Assembly: GCA_007570785.1 (NCBI GenBank)
Contig: ML662479.1
Coordinates: 227,670-291,669, forward strand
Direction: 5' to 3'
DNA: 64,000 bases
DNA from: Antilocapra americana
Lineage: Eukaryota > Chordata > Mammalia > Artiodactyla > Antilocapridae
The notes under the pieces are model-generated. The model was not told the DNA's origin, made no database searches, and worked only from the letters and a program-made list of their open reading frames with translations. Position numbers and translations under genes: made by a program. Position 1 is the stretch's first letter. Every line of letters begins with the position of its first letter. Of this stretch, positions 10,238 through 28,262 are shown piece by piece.

Positions 10238-13200
10238 ATGCCTAAAGGAGGTGAGGGGCGGGCGCGTGTCGCCCGCGGGCCTCTAGGAGCTGCCTGAGTC
10301 TGGCTCCCGCCGTCCAGTCCGCACGCGGGCCCCTCAGGGAGCGACTCTGAGAGAGGACGTCCGCTCCGGCTGAGGGCCAGGCCTGGGCCTCGACGCCCAA
10401 TTGTCCTGCTGGAGAAACTGAGGACCGTAGTAGTGGCCTCGAGCCACTCCCGCGGGGGTTTGAGGGGATTTGGAGGCTCTGGGTCCTCGCCCACCCGGAT
10501 GGCCTATCTAGGGCTCGCATCTCTCGGCCTGGGGGGCTCTGGAGTTTCCTACCCTTTCCAGGCTCGCTGGGGACTGACTCACCGCGTCCCGAGCCAGAGC
10601 CGGGCCCGCCTTCCTCGTGCGTAAAACGTGGGCCTTCTCGAGCTCTGGGCGAGCTAGGCTCGTCTATTGCGACCTAGCTGGATGCTCTTGAGCCCGGCCG
10701 ACCTAGCTTTGACTGCCGTTTTCGAGCGGCTAGACGTGGGCCTTTGAGCCAGCCGCGTAACCTCCCTGTGTTTTTGCAAGTATAGGGGTATGATTGTATC
10801 TACCTCATAATACTGATGCCAGTCTTGAAGTAGGCAATCCACGTGGAGGGCGCTGGATGGTACTGATAGTCGCTAAGCGTCCAGTAAGCATTATCTATTG
10901 TTACCCCTAAGACTTTGCTAGTTCCTTGGCCAAGAACGTAAAGAATCCATGGCCTCTTCGGTACGTTTGTACACCGTCCTCCACTCTCTTCCCCCTAAGA
11001 GTCAAGAGTGCTCGACTTAAAGCCCAGCTGTGTCACTGTCTAGCCTTATGGTCTTGAACAAGTTGTTTAACTTCTCCCAGCCTGTTCTCCCCATCTGGAA
11101 CACCTAGCTAATAACCCTTAGCCTGGAGAGTTGGGATCGGGGTCGTAAATATATAGAGCCCTCGCCGAGCCTGGCTACTCCTGGCGCAGAAGAGGTGTTC
11201 AGTTAATTTTGGTGTCTCCTGTGACATGTTGGTTAAGATGTTTCAGCCCACAGGCAGATCTGCTTGGAGCTTTTTCAAACCTAAATGACTTCCTGACTCT
11301 GCTCACAGAGATGCTTGGGTTTTCAGAGCTGAACTCTTTAAACCTAGTTTTCTAGTGGTTTATTCTGTGGTAGGAAGAGCTTTGTCTTCTCTGTGTCTCT
11401 CAGTCTTTTGCAAAAGGAGTATTAGGGGTACCAACCTGGGTTCGATCCCTGGCTTGGGAAGAGTCCCTGGAGAAGGGAAAAGCTACCTACTCCAGTGTTC
11501 TGGCTTGGAGAAGTCCATGGACTGTGTAGTACATGGGGTTGCAAAGAGTCAGACACGACTGAGCAACTTTCACTTCTGGTGCCAGAATTTTAAGAGTCCT
11601 ACTTAATAGGTGCTTTGAGCCAAGGTAGAAAATCCTAAATAGGGATACTTGTTTAAATGACTTACTTGGCCTTTTGGCTTGTGAAAGCTTTATGAGCAGA
11701 TAACGTTTACATTTCTTGCTGGTGTTAATTTGCTTGAAAAGTAAGAGAGAACATGAAGATGTAAAAGTGTAAAATTCTCCAAGAGCCAAGGACCAACTGC
11801 TGTTTCTGTTATGAAACCTGTGAAACATTTAAGGTCAATGTCCCATAGCCAGAGGTGCAGGATCAGAGCCTGTAGTAGTCAATTTTGAGCTGTTTCTATT
11901 CCTTAGAACATTAAGAGGGCAAGAAAAGATGTTAGGGTTTTGGATGGCAAACTCGATCTCTCACAATAGGACTTTGATGATCCTTGACAGAGACACCCCT
12001 GGGAATCCCAGGTAGTCATTAAAAATGGGTGGTGTGGTCTGTAGCAACCCAATTATGGCTCTGCAGCTGCTGTCTAGGAAATTAGAGAAGGCTAGTATCT
12101 CTGCTACTGTCTCTGGAGTTCGGAGCAGCTCTGGCTGCCTCATTATAGATCTCTGCTCTCAGTGAGAGAGTCATGAGAAACCAGGTGGGTTGCAGCTTCC
12201 AGGAGAGGTGAAGTGGATCCAGGCCACAGCCACCAGCATCCTCCAGGACCAGCTGAGGAGGTGCCGCCCTGCTATGAAGCTGGCTGTTGGCTTTGTGTGT
12301 GTGTGCTCAGTCGTGTCCAACTCTGCGACCCCATGGGCCGCAGCCTGCCAGACTCCTCTTTCCATGGAATTTTCCAGGCAAGAAAACTGGAGCAGGTTGT
12401 CATTTCCTCCTCCAGGAGATTTTCCTAATCCAGGGATCGAACCTATGTCTCTTGTGTCTCCTGCATTGGCAGGTGGATTCTTAACCACTGAGCCACCTGG
12501 GAAGCCTGTGGCAGGAGTCAGTCTAGTGTCTTCGTTCAAAAGAGTCAGGCTACAAAGCTGACTGAATCTCTGTGATGAACTTTAATTGCTAGTCACATTT
12601 GTGACTCTTAGAAGGTAGTCAGTTTTATTTCAACTTTACTCTTGTTTGGCAGTTGTGTTTCTACTCCGAGCACAGAAAGTTTTCTCCGATAGGTTTTAAG
12701 TTTTCTCTTTCTACCATAAATACCACTTAAATGATCATGAAGTAGGTTATATTCCCTTCACCTGTAGAAAATTGTTACTGTGACCAGTAGCTTTATTTCT
12801 TTTCGCCCCACACCAGGTATTATTGGGAGGTGGGTGGGGGTGGGCGGGTAAGTAACATCTTACCAAAAAACCTGATTGAATTTTTTGGTCAACCCAGTAT
12901 ATATACATGCTAGAAGAGTAACAGTTATAGCAGACTTTTTTGTAGTGCTCGTCTAGTACTGAGCACTATTCCAACATCTTCACATATGTTAACAAATCCA
13001 TCTTTACAAGAGTCCTATGTGGCAGGGAAACTGAGACTCAAAGATTAAGCACCTGCCCAGAGTCACAAAACTATTAAGTGGTAGACCTGAGATTTGAACC
13101 CAGAGGTTAGACCCCAACATTTGTGCTCTTTGCCACTCTGCTTTAGCCTCAAGTCTCTTTGTCTATAAACTGTGACCAGCCGTGATGTGCACCCTAGGTT

Positions 13201-16200
13201 TAATCTGGGGATCAAATGAGCCATGGCTGTGACAGAGCAGTGCAAGTAAAGAGCACTGTAGTGACGGCAGGAGTGAGGGTTACCCCTTCTTGGGACTGCA
13301 TCCGAGTCCACTGTGTGTGGATAAAGGGACCAGGGGACTTCTCCAGTCACTCCCTATGGTGCACCCCACCCAGATCCTCCCCCAGGTCTCGGTGGTGGGA
13401 GCCTGCATCCAAGCACGCGGTTTGGTGCTGCATCAGGTGATCACGTGTTGCCTCTTTTGTCCCTTTGAACAGATGAGGGGGGAGGGACAAGGGAGGTCGG
13501 CAGCCTCTGCTGAGAGCACCTCAAGCAGGACACAGTCTGAAGTTCAGGGCGATCAAGGGAGCTGCCTTCCTGTTGCCTTCCTAAACTTCTGGTTCTTGTG
13601 CAGGGAGAAAGGGAGGCCATAAGGGCCGGGCCCGGCAGTACACAAGCCCTGAGGAGATCGACGCGCAGCTCCAGGCTGAAAAGCAGAAGGCCAGGGTGAG
13701 TAGTGACTCTTTGGGCCCCTCCAGTGGCCCAGGGTGGCACCCAGAGAGGCCGGGCAAGGACCACCCTTCCTCTGGAAGAAGCCAACACCTGGGGTTTGGT
13801 TGGAGGGGCGGGCGGCTGACAGGAGGAGAGCGGGCGGGCCTTTGGTTGATCACGTAGAACTTTGTTTCCTCGGTTCTGTGTTGTGGGGGCTCTCCCTTGC
13901 CATGGCTCTGCACATCCACAGCGCGGGCTCTCAGCACCCTCCTTGTGTGCTCCAGCCTCTGCCAGCCCCACTGGGACTTGACACCCTGCCTTCCCACTCC
14001 CGCCACTGACAAGAGTGCTGTTCATGCTTAGCACCCCCTCCTGCGTGCTCCCCTCACGGGTACTCCCCACCCTACCCCCTCCAGTCTAAGCTTAGGAGGT
14101 CCCTCAGTTCTTCGGTGCTTTTTCCAGCCCACTGTCAGGAAACAGCATGTTTGCGTCATCGGTGTCCATGACCCTACCACACCATTAGGCCCTCACCTGG
14201 ACGGGGGCCACAGGGAGCTATTGGTGCTGGTGACTGAAGTGTGACGTGTGAGGGAGAAGCCGCAGTCGGGGAGGGTCTGGTGGGGCAGAGACCTTGGAGA
14301 ATGTGAGGGCGAGAGCTGGGGCGGGGTGGGGGATGCTTACAGTAAAGGGTGTTCTAGTAGGGAGGCAAGAAGGGCAGAGGGAGGCGGCACAGCAGGGCAT
14401 CTACGTGGGCAGGTTGGAGTGACTGACCCACCACTGACTGTGGGAGTGGAGAGTCGGGGAAGGGAGGGAGGAGGCTTGCCTGGGAAAACTAGTACAAATT
14501 GGCAGCTGCGTGTGACAGCAGGGAAAGTGGGAGGGAAACCGAATAGGACTGTGGTTTCCAGCCCCACAGCCAAGTCCTGTGGACTCTGGGAGACAAGCTG
14601 CTTACCAAGGCGGTCCCAGGTACCTGGGCTGCTAAGAGGAACAGGGCCTTGTATGGCTGTGGGAGGGGTTGGTTGGCCTGGGAAAGGCTTCTAGGCTGTG
14701 GAGCCAAGTGAATAGGCTGCCTGTGACCCAGGTCCCCCATGGGGGCCAGCGTAGCAGAGTAGGACTCTTATCATACTTGGTCCCAGCCTTGTAGGGGTTT
14801 AATTTCTCAAGGTTCACAATCTGGGGCACGAGGGATGGGAGGATCATGGTCTTGGGAGTTTGCTTTGCATCCTTTGATTCCTCAGATTATCCACTGGTGA
14901 AACAGGAAGAAGAGGAACAAGGAGAAGAAGGTGGAGATGGGGCTGCAGGTGACCCAAAAAAAGAGAAGAAATCCCTAGATTCTGATGAGAGCGAGGATGA
15001 AGAAGATGATTACCAGGTACTGAGTCTGATGCAGGCCTGGGTCCTGGATTCGTCCATTCAACAAATGTTCGTCAGTTGTTTCCCAGTCCCTGTAGTACAT
15101 GCAGACAGAATCCTTACATTTAAGGATTGGCATTGTAATAAGGAGATATAGACAACAAGGAAGTCCATGAACAGTATAATTTCAGATAGCCAGAAGTACC
15201 ATGAATAAAGTCACCCATGATTGAGGATACATGATTGAGGATACATGATTGAGGAGTGGTGGGTGGTGAGAAGGTGACTTTTAAACTGAGATCTGAAAAA
15301 CAAGGTGGAGCCAGTCACGTGAAAATTGTTTTGCTGAGTAGTCGAGGCAGCCAGGTTAGCAAGTGTAGTCCAGGGGTCAGAACAACCTAGGCAGGTCCAG
15401 GGAACAGAGAGGCTAGTGGGGCTGTGACTTGGTGAGTACGAAGTGGAGTTAGGGATGGAGGAGGAGAGGTTGGCAAGGCAGCGCCTGTGCAGTTATTGAA
15501 GGGGTTTTGGTTTAATCCTAGTAGGTAGTGGGCAGCTGGTAAAGTGAGATTCGGGGAAAAGAGAGGACCAGTGCGTACGTGCTTAGTCACGTCAGTCATG
15601 TTTGCCTCTTCTATGACCCTGTGGACTGCAGCCTGCCAGGCTCCTCAGTCCGTGGGATTCTCCAGGCAAGAATACTGGCCAGATTTGCTTTTATCTGCAG
15701 AGTGAGTTGTATGGTATCGAGGGTAGAAGCCGCGAGCTGGTAGCAGATATCCAGACAAATTGTAACTTGCCTTAAGAGGGTGTCAGTAGCAGTAGAGGAA
15801 AGTGGGCAGATTCAAGCTGTGTTTTAGAGGTGAACTCGTGAGGATTTGTTGAGGGTTGGAGTGGTGGGGCTCGAGGGGGAAGAGAAACAAGGCCCTGCTT
15901 GGGATTGTGGGGCGGAATGGGCTGAGTCTGCAGTTCTGTTTTAGACGAGTTAAACTTGGGATGTCAGGTGTCTAGGTGAGGCATATACGCGTATCAGCTG
16001 GGTAGAGGTGCCTGGAGCGCTGTACAGTGCTCTGGTGAAAGGTGTTTGGAAGCTCTCTCCCTGGTCTCTTAGGTGAACAGCTGGGTTGACAGGGCCTGAA
16101 ACTTGGATCAGACCTGTTGTATCAAGCGTTTGTGCTCCTATTTCTTTCTAAACTTACCTGGGCAGCTGGGGGGTGCAAGCTGCAGGTGTGCCTCCCCAAA

Positions 16201-19040
16201 CATGTACACTTGGAGCTCACAGGTCCCACTTGCCCGCAAGCAGCTGCTCCAGGGGACCCAGAATGGCTAGCAGCCAAGCGTGAGGTTCCATGGAAACTGC
16301 TTGCAGAGGCTGAGCTTGAGGTGAAGGAGTACCTCTCTGTGCTGAGAGCTTGTGAATTGGGCTCGGGTTCACATCTCCTGTCTTACTTCCTGGTTGATGT
16401 CAGGCATTCTATTCTGTGTCTCTGCTCTGCCACCTGTGAAACTAGGATCAGGGTCCCTGGTGGCCTGGACATGGCACAGGCTGGACTTGCCACCTGCACT
16501 CCCCCTGCATCTCCTGGGCTGGTGTAGACACGCCTGAGCGCTGTCCCACCCTGAAGCTGGGCCCAGCGTCACATGGCCTGGAGGGGAGCAGTTTATTCTA
16601 GTCCAGGTGGGCTGTGGTGGGAGTGGCCCTCGGGCACTGCAGGACCAAGCTTCTCCAATGTCCGGCTTCTTGTCCTATCTCAGCAAAAACGCAAAGGTGT
16701 GGAAGGGCTCATCGACATTGAGAACCCCAACCGGGTGGCACAGACAACCAAAAAGGTCACACAGCTGGACCTGGACGGGCCCAAGGAACTGTCACGGAGA
16801 GAAAGGTAACTGCTGCTTCTGAGCCTTATGGCTCTGGCCGGGCTAAGGCCCCGGCTCCTCTGCCCTCGCTTCTGGGCCCTGAGGTCTCCAGTGGCCAGGT
16901 GGAAGCTCTAGTTACGGTGTTTATTTCTGTGTGATCTCATCCCCCAAGGGCCCTTTAGAAGTTTCTCAAAAAAGAAAGGAAAAAAAAAAAGAATTTTTCT
17001 CACCGGTGGAAACATAGGGAAAATAAAACAGCAGATTCAGACCTGAGCGTTGCACTTAATGTAATCCCTGGGGATGCGGACGGTCGTGCTACAGCCCCTC
17101 CCTCAGGACTCTGCTCCAGAGGCACCTCCCTTATCCAGCCTGATCTGATCTTCCTGTCCTGCGTCCATCCCTCACGTCATGGCTGTGGGATTGGGGGCCT
17201 GTGCTGATGGGCAGTGTGGGGAGACCCACCAGCTGCCCAGTCCTCTCTCATCTCAGGTGAAAATGAGGCTGCAGAGAGCTCCCCTGTGGGCTGTGTGAGG
17301 CTCGCATCTGAAGGCTAAAGTGCCCTGCACACGGCTGGTTTGTGTTTTCGACTAGCTGGTGATGTCTAGGGCCTCACAGGAAGTTGCAGGCTGCCAGTGA
17401 AAACCATCCTGATTTCTCTCCTGATTGGACTGTTCGATCTAAATCCACCTTGCTGTGCTGACCCCATGAGAGCTGAAGGGGGTCTTGGTAAACCCCACAG
17501 GGAAGGCCCACAAGCTTGGGGTGTGACTGAAGGCTGCTCGAGACCCTTCGCCTCCATCAACTGCCTTCTCACCACCAAGGACCCCCACCCCCCAAGGTAG
17601 CAGAGCCACAAATGGCCTTTGCTAACTTGCTTGTGGGTGTCCATCAGGAAGGGGGCACTCAGCCACAGCCCTTCCTCCACTTGGGCCCCGGGCCCGAGTG
17701 TTTGGCCTTAATTCTGGCTCCTGTGTCCCAACTCAGCCGACAGTGGTGGGGAAGATGTCCCCTGTGACACCTCTTTACCCAAACAGAGAAGAAATTGAGA
17801 AGCAGAAAGCGAAAGAGCGTTACATGAAGATGCATTTAGCGGGGAAGACAGAGCAAGCGAAGGCCGACCTTGCCCGGCTGGCAATCATCCGAAAACAGCG
17901 GGAAGAGGCTGCCAGGAAGAAAGAAGAAGAGAGGAAAGGTAAGTCTGAGCCACTGGTGTGGCAGCTTGACCCTGGCTCTGGACGGCCACCAAGCCCTGTA
18001 CTTGGATGTCTTGCTGTGAGGTGTATTTCTCACTGTCAGATGGAGGTGGGCATTCCTGCCTGCCACCCTCTCCGGATCCTGGAAGGGTCCAGCAGCAGCA
18101 GAGTTGCATGTGGGTTTGAGTCTCAGCAGAGCACCGTCCACAGCATTTGAGGGAGGCCTCAGAATGCACCTACTTTCGAGGCTAGAAGGTTCCACTAAAT
18201 CTCTGGTACCTTGTATAGCCAGGAGACCTGCTTGGCCTCACGACTGTGTGTCTGAGGGGTTTGGAAGTGTGTGGAGGGCCGGACTTCCCAGATGAAATCT
18301 GGCCCAGGTGTCCCTCTTCCCATGCCTTCCTACCAGTGGGGCTGAAGGTGGTAGGGTTCCTCCAGGCCAGGTTGGCTGTGAGGAATTGGTCTGGTTTAAA
18401 GGAGCGTTTGTCTCAGGACCTTCTGGCCACATGCACTCCTTTCTCCATCCGTGGGAGCCGTGAGTGTTGGGAATCTTGCTGTCCTGCGTTCTAGAGGCCT
18501 AGAGATGCCCCAGGGCATTATGACCACGTTGGAGATACCCGGTGATCTCAGCTGCCCACCGGTAGCTTGTTTCACGAACCCCCAAGCAGAAAGGACTTCA
18601 TGTGTGACTACTTGAATGTTGCTGATTTCAGACTTGAGAAGCCACAGGGAGAGGTTGGAATTACAGAGTTCTCCTGGGAGCGGGCTAAGAAGAGTTTCTA
18701 TTTGCCCAGTAGATTGCGTGTTGGTGGGCCTTTGTGGAGGGGGGCAGCCACCCAAACTCAGCAAGAGTGTCTGGACCCGTGAGTCTGGTGGCTTCCGTGG
18801 GAGGGCATCAAGCCGGGCCCTTCTCCTTGGGTCTCTTCCTCATCTGCCAGCCGAGTCAGTTGCACACACGGTTGTCTGAGGCCTTCTGGACCTACATTTC
18901 GCTGATTCTGGGGTGTGCAGGGCTGTGTGTATGGAGGGGTGGTTTCATCTTGTTGTGACTCTCTCCGTTCCTGCTTCTCAGCAAAAGACGATGCGACCTT
19001 GTCAGGAAAACGAATGCAGTCGCTCTCCCTGAACAAGTAG
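10238..19040 (+). CDS. PDAP1: PDAP1, 28 kDa heat- and acid-stable phosphoprotein, complete CDS
   Basis: PDGFA-associated protein 1 (PAP1/HASPP28), a small, acid-soluble, largely disordered phosphoprotein reported to bind PDGF-A. Exons are 10238-10250, 13604-13695, 14906-15016, 16684-16805, 17787-17938 and 18982-19040, giving 182 codons plus TAG. All donors are gtgag/gtact/gtaac/gtaag and all acceptors end in cag. The N-terminus is Gly/Lys-rich ([20 protein letters not shown]). Residues 36-72 are strongly acidic, with the casein-kinase-2-type serines [13 protein letters not shown]. After that comes a [13 protein letters not shown] block, then a Lys/Glu/Arg-rich probable helix, ending [12 protein letters not shown]. 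Exon 3 encodes [14 protein letters not shown], one residue longer than the 181-aa human protein as I recall it. The start is fixed by the single ATG in exon 1 (gccgcgATGc). Confidence 0.97.
11030..11215 (+). mobile_element. MIR SINE relic
   Basis: AGCTGTGTCACTGTCTAGCC, TTAACTTCTCCCAGCCTG and CTCCCCATCTGGAA follow the MIR order, in PDAP1 intron 1. Confidence 0.65.
11407..11575 (+). mobile_element. Bov-tA SINE, 5'-truncated
   Basis: GGGTTCGATCCCTGGCTTGG through AGACACGACTGAGCAACTTT. The tRNA head is degraded. PDAP1 intron 1. Confidence 0.85.
12295..12510 (-). mobile_element. Bov-tA SINE
   Basis: Plus strand from GTGTGTGCTCAGTCGTGTCC to GAGCCACCTGGGAAGCC. PDAP1 intron 1. Confidence 0.9.
13010..13200 (-). 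mobile_element. MIR SINE relic
   Basis: GAAACTGAGACTCAAAGATT, CCCAGAGTCACAAAACTATT and GAGATTTGAACCCAGAGG are reverse-complement MIR landmarks. Confidence 0.6.
15572..15680 (-). mobile_element. Bov-tA SINE fragment
   Basis: Plus strand from GCTTAGTCACGTCAGTCATG to TCCAGGCAAGAATACTGG only; the tRNA-derived head is missing. PDAP1 intron 3. Confidence 0.85.
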
Positions 19041-19708
19041 CACGGCCTCTGGGAGGAGAGCCCAGGGAACTGGGCCGTGCTGCCAGGACCTCCGCGGCGT
19101 CTCACCCGCCCTGTGCCCCGGCGGCGCTGCAGCAGCCCCTCATGGCGAGGAGCCCCCCGCGGCCTGGGACCTCCTCTTCATCTTGGCACGGAAATCGTTT
19201 GGGGGGATGGTGGGAGGGGGGCTGGGGGAGGGGCAGCTGCTATCTTTGAGACAGAAAGATGCAGGACAGCATTTCATATGTAACCATTCAAATGTTTTGG
19301 CTGTTTTTAGAATTCAGAACCCTTGTTGGGGGGTACCTGGGAGGTGGGTAAAGAGGAGCTTCCATTTGTCTGGTAGATTGTGAGGCAGGGGGTGGTTGGG
19401 GCCGCAGTAGCTGCTGACAAGTTTGCGATGGCCTGTCTGCCCACCCCCCGGTCTGTGTTCCCTGGGTGCTCACTCAGAGGGGCTGGCAGCCCGTGCCCAT
19501 GGGTCCCTGAGGGTCATGGCTCATCCCAGCCAGTCCCCTCTGACAGACGCCTCCTCCCCCTGCCCTTCCCACCCAACTCCCTGCCCCCTAGTCTGGCCAG
19601 GCCCCGGGCCCGTTCGTAACCCTGCCCATGGATCATTTTGAGAAACCTGTTTACTGTGCAGCACCCAGGCACAGCACGCTCCACAAATCCAACTTGTATA
19701 TTTGGCAA

Positions 19709-19714
19709 ATTAAA
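19709..19714 (+). terminator. PDAP1: PDAP1 poly(A) signal ATTAAA
   Basis: ATTAAA lies about 670 nt after the PDAP1 stop codon and is followed within 30 nt by a T/GT-rich stretch. It defines a 3' UTR of about 690 nt with no repeat I recognise. Confidence 0.65.
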
Positions 19715-19734
19715 CTTGACATTATCGTAATTCT

Positions 19735-20985
19735 AGTTCTGTGATCACTCTTGGGGGCCCCCATGCCTGAGCTGTTTTCACCTAGCAGGACCCGGTGTCC
19801 CTTTGAGGCCCACCCCGCAGGGTTCCAGTGCCACCAGTCATGGGGACAGGGACTGGACCCTGGGCATCCGAGCCGGGTTCCTTAGGATATAGGAACCACC
19901 CGTCTCTTTAACCACCCCGACCTGAAGCAGAGGGGCCAGGGAGCTGCGCAGTGTTGCGTCCTGTCTTCCTGGCGCCCCCTGGTGGTGACAGCCTCAGGCG
20001 TTCGGTGCTTGGAGGAATCGACGCAACGCCCAGCAGGACTGCTTGGCCTTACCTTGTTCGGGTGGGTGGCGGTCAGGAAACCCAGGCTTGGCTCAGTCAC
20101 GTGGGCGCCCAAAGACTCCGCACAGTGACTGTCTTACCTATGCAGCCAGCCCTCTGGAAGGGGCGCCACTTCCCAAACAGCAGCCTCCTGAGAGGTGAAC
20201 ACGTGCCAGGCATGGGTTTGCCCAAGAATAATGGGGAGCTGGGGGGCTTCCCAGGTGGTGCAGTGGTAAAGAACGTGGCTGCCAAGGCGGGAGATGCCAG
20301 AGATGCAGGTCTGATCGCTGGGTGGGGAAGAGCCTCTGGAGAAGGAAACAGCAGCTCCCTCCAGTCTTTTTGCCTGAAATATCCCGTGGACAGAGGAGCC
20401 GTCCATGGACAGGGTTACCGTCCACAGGGTCACAAAGAGTCAGACGGACGCAGCTGAGCACACAGATGCATGGGGAACCATGCAGCCGGAATTGTGTTTC
20501 TGATTTCTAAGAATCAGTGGGTCTCCTCCCACCTGCAAAGGTTATCCTGCGAACAGAGAGGCCCTAGAATAGTGGGGGAGAAGCCGCCTTTAGGTACCGT
20601 TTTTCCTGTAAATGTGGGCCTAGTTCAACATTAGAGGATCTACTGATGTAACTCATTACCTAGTTAGAGTAAAAACCATGTGATTCAAAAAAACCCAGTA
20701 AAATAGGGGGGGATTGTCCTAAAAAAATGAGCAGTTATTAGAAACCAATGCAAACATAAACAGGAATTTCCGTTAAAGCCCAGAACCAGCCCAGTGTGCA
20801 CCAGTCTTGGCATCTGACTGTTGAGTGAGTGACGGGAGACGGCTGGTCCTGGCAGCTCCCAGGCTGGACTGCGGCGGGAAGCAGCCACTAGGGAGCCGCC
20901 TCTGTGTGCCCATCAGCTGTACTGGCAAACAGCAGGGAGCTCCCAGTGCCCCGCCCAGGCTGACCCCTCCTTCAGACACACAGGC
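19735..20985. other. Intergenic spacer between convergent PDAP1 and ARPC1B
   Basis: This holds no gene I can support. It contains one Bov-tA SINE (20246-20465). The rest is single-copy-looking, becoming AT-richer toward 20.6-20.8 kb. Confidence 0.7.
20246..20465 (+). mobile_element. Bov-tA SINE
   Basis: Diverged copy: starts GGCTTCCCAGGTGGTGCAG, carries the tRNA-like B-box region and ends CAAAGAGTCAGACGG-type BovB tail. Confidence 0.8.
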
Positions 20986-21001
20986 CAGCGTGTCTACAGT
21001 T

Positions 21002-21007
21002 TTTATT
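21002..21007 (-). terminator. ARPC1B: ARPC1B poly(A) signal AATAAA
   Basis: AATAAA on the minus strand, 266 nt past the stop codon, giving a 3' UTR of about 290 nt. Confidence 0.8.
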
Positions 21008-21273
21008 AGCTCCACGTTCCACGTTCTGAAGCAGTTCATGACCACCAGGGTGCTTTGAGAACAGTTTTTACAGTTAAAGCATTTCTTCAAGAAAAAAGCA
21101 ATCGTTCCTTCCAGAGCCAAGAAGCAGCCTCCTGTCCCTCCCTGCCCCTCCCCTCCTGCAGGAGCAGCCCCGGTGGGGACCCCACCCGGTACCCTAGAAA
21201 CTCAGCAAAGCAGCCCTCAGCCTCCCCGACCCACTTCTTCAGCAGCTGGGCCGAGGGCAGCGCTCCTCGCGGG

Positions 21274-27169
<5,896 letters not shown>

Positions 27170-27489
27170 TCAGCACCCCTTCTGGCCTTGACGGAGGGTG
27201 TCATCCCCCGTGCCTCAGTTTCCCCAGGGGTGGAGCACTGTCCCCTTCCAGGAGCGCACCAGGCCTGCTGGCCTTCGCATGTGCTGTTCTCCCTCTGCAG
27301 GGAAGGACAAGCCTGATGGTCCTGGGTGGCCAGTTCCATGTGCTAATCCTCTCCATGCTGCCAAATGTCCCCCCGCCCGTTCTGTCCAGCAAACTCCTAC
27401 TCATCTGGAAAGACCCAAAGTGGACTTCCTCGAACCCTTTCTCTCCCCGCCTCAGCCTCCCAGAGTCACTGAGAGCCCAGGGTGGAGCC

Positions 27490-27665
27490 CGGCCACACTG
27501 CTTGCCAGCTGTGTGACCTGGCACATCACTCACCCTCTGAACCTCAGTTTCCATATCTGCAAAATGGAAATAGGAATCCTGCCCTCCCTCGCTTCCCCAG
27601 AGATTTAAGAGGATGAAATAAGACAACACACCACGCCTGGCACAGAGTAGGTGTTCATGAAACGG
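27490..27665 (+). mobile_element. MIR SINE relic
   Basis: GCCAGCTGTGTGACCT, CTCAGTTTCCATATCTGC and a terminal CTGGCACAGAGTAGGTG are MIR landmarks, in ARPC1B intron 1. Confidence 0.75.
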
Positions 27666-27917
27666 CAGCTCTTGGTCTAGAATGGATGTGCTGGCCCCTC
27701 AGCGTGCTTCATCTGTGTAGGGTGGGCCTCCCGGCTGGACCAGGGGCTAATCCTGGGGCACACATGCCGCAGGCCTTCGCGTTAGCTGTTCCCTCAGCCT
27801 TCAAAGTTCTTACCCCAGATGCCCACATGGGTCCCACCCTCTCCACTGCCCTTCGAGTCTGCATCCAGGGTCGCTTTCTGAACTAGGTTGCCTCCTGCCC
27901 CAGCCCCAGACTCCTTC

Positions 27918-28262
27918 TGGAGTTCAGTTCAATTCAGTGGCTCAGTTGTGTCCGACTCTTTGCGACCCCATGGACTACAGCACGCCAGGCCTCCCTGTCC
28001 ATCACCAACTCCCGGAGTTTACTCAAACTCATGTTCACTGCATCAGTGATGCCATCCAACCATCTCATCCTCTCTCATCCCCTTCTCCTCCTGCCTTCAG
28101 TCATTCCCAGCATCAGGGTCTTTTCAAATAAGTCAGTTCTTTGCATCAGGTGGCCAAAGTATTGGAGTTTCAGCTTCAGCATCAGTCCTTCCAGTGAATA
28201 TTCAGGACTGATTTCCTTTAGGATGGACTGGTTGGATCTCCTTGCAGTCCAAGGACTCTCAA
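27918..28262 (-). mobile_element. BovB (RTE) LINE 3'-end fragment
   Basis: On the minus strand the fragment carries GGTTGGATGGCATCA-like sequence, an AAACTCCGGGAGTTGGTG block and the CAAAGAGTCGGACACAAC tail typical of the BovB 3' end. About 345 bp lie in ARPC1B intron 1. BovB is a horizontally acquired RTE element in ruminants, and its 3' tail is shared with Bov-tA SINEs. Confidence 0.85.

Larger units (their letters stand above)
9640..10500. promoter_or_regulatory. CpG-island bidirectional promoter of BUD31 and PDAP1
   Basis: Dense CpG and high GC contrast sharply with AT-rich flanks. BUD31 leaves on the minus strand and PDAP1 on the plus strand. ACTTCCGG at 10171-10178 is a consensus ETS/GABPA site, followed at once by a second TTCCGG. 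A CACTTCC core lies near 9954. No TATA box is evident, as is usual for housekeeping CpG promoters. Confidence 0.75.
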
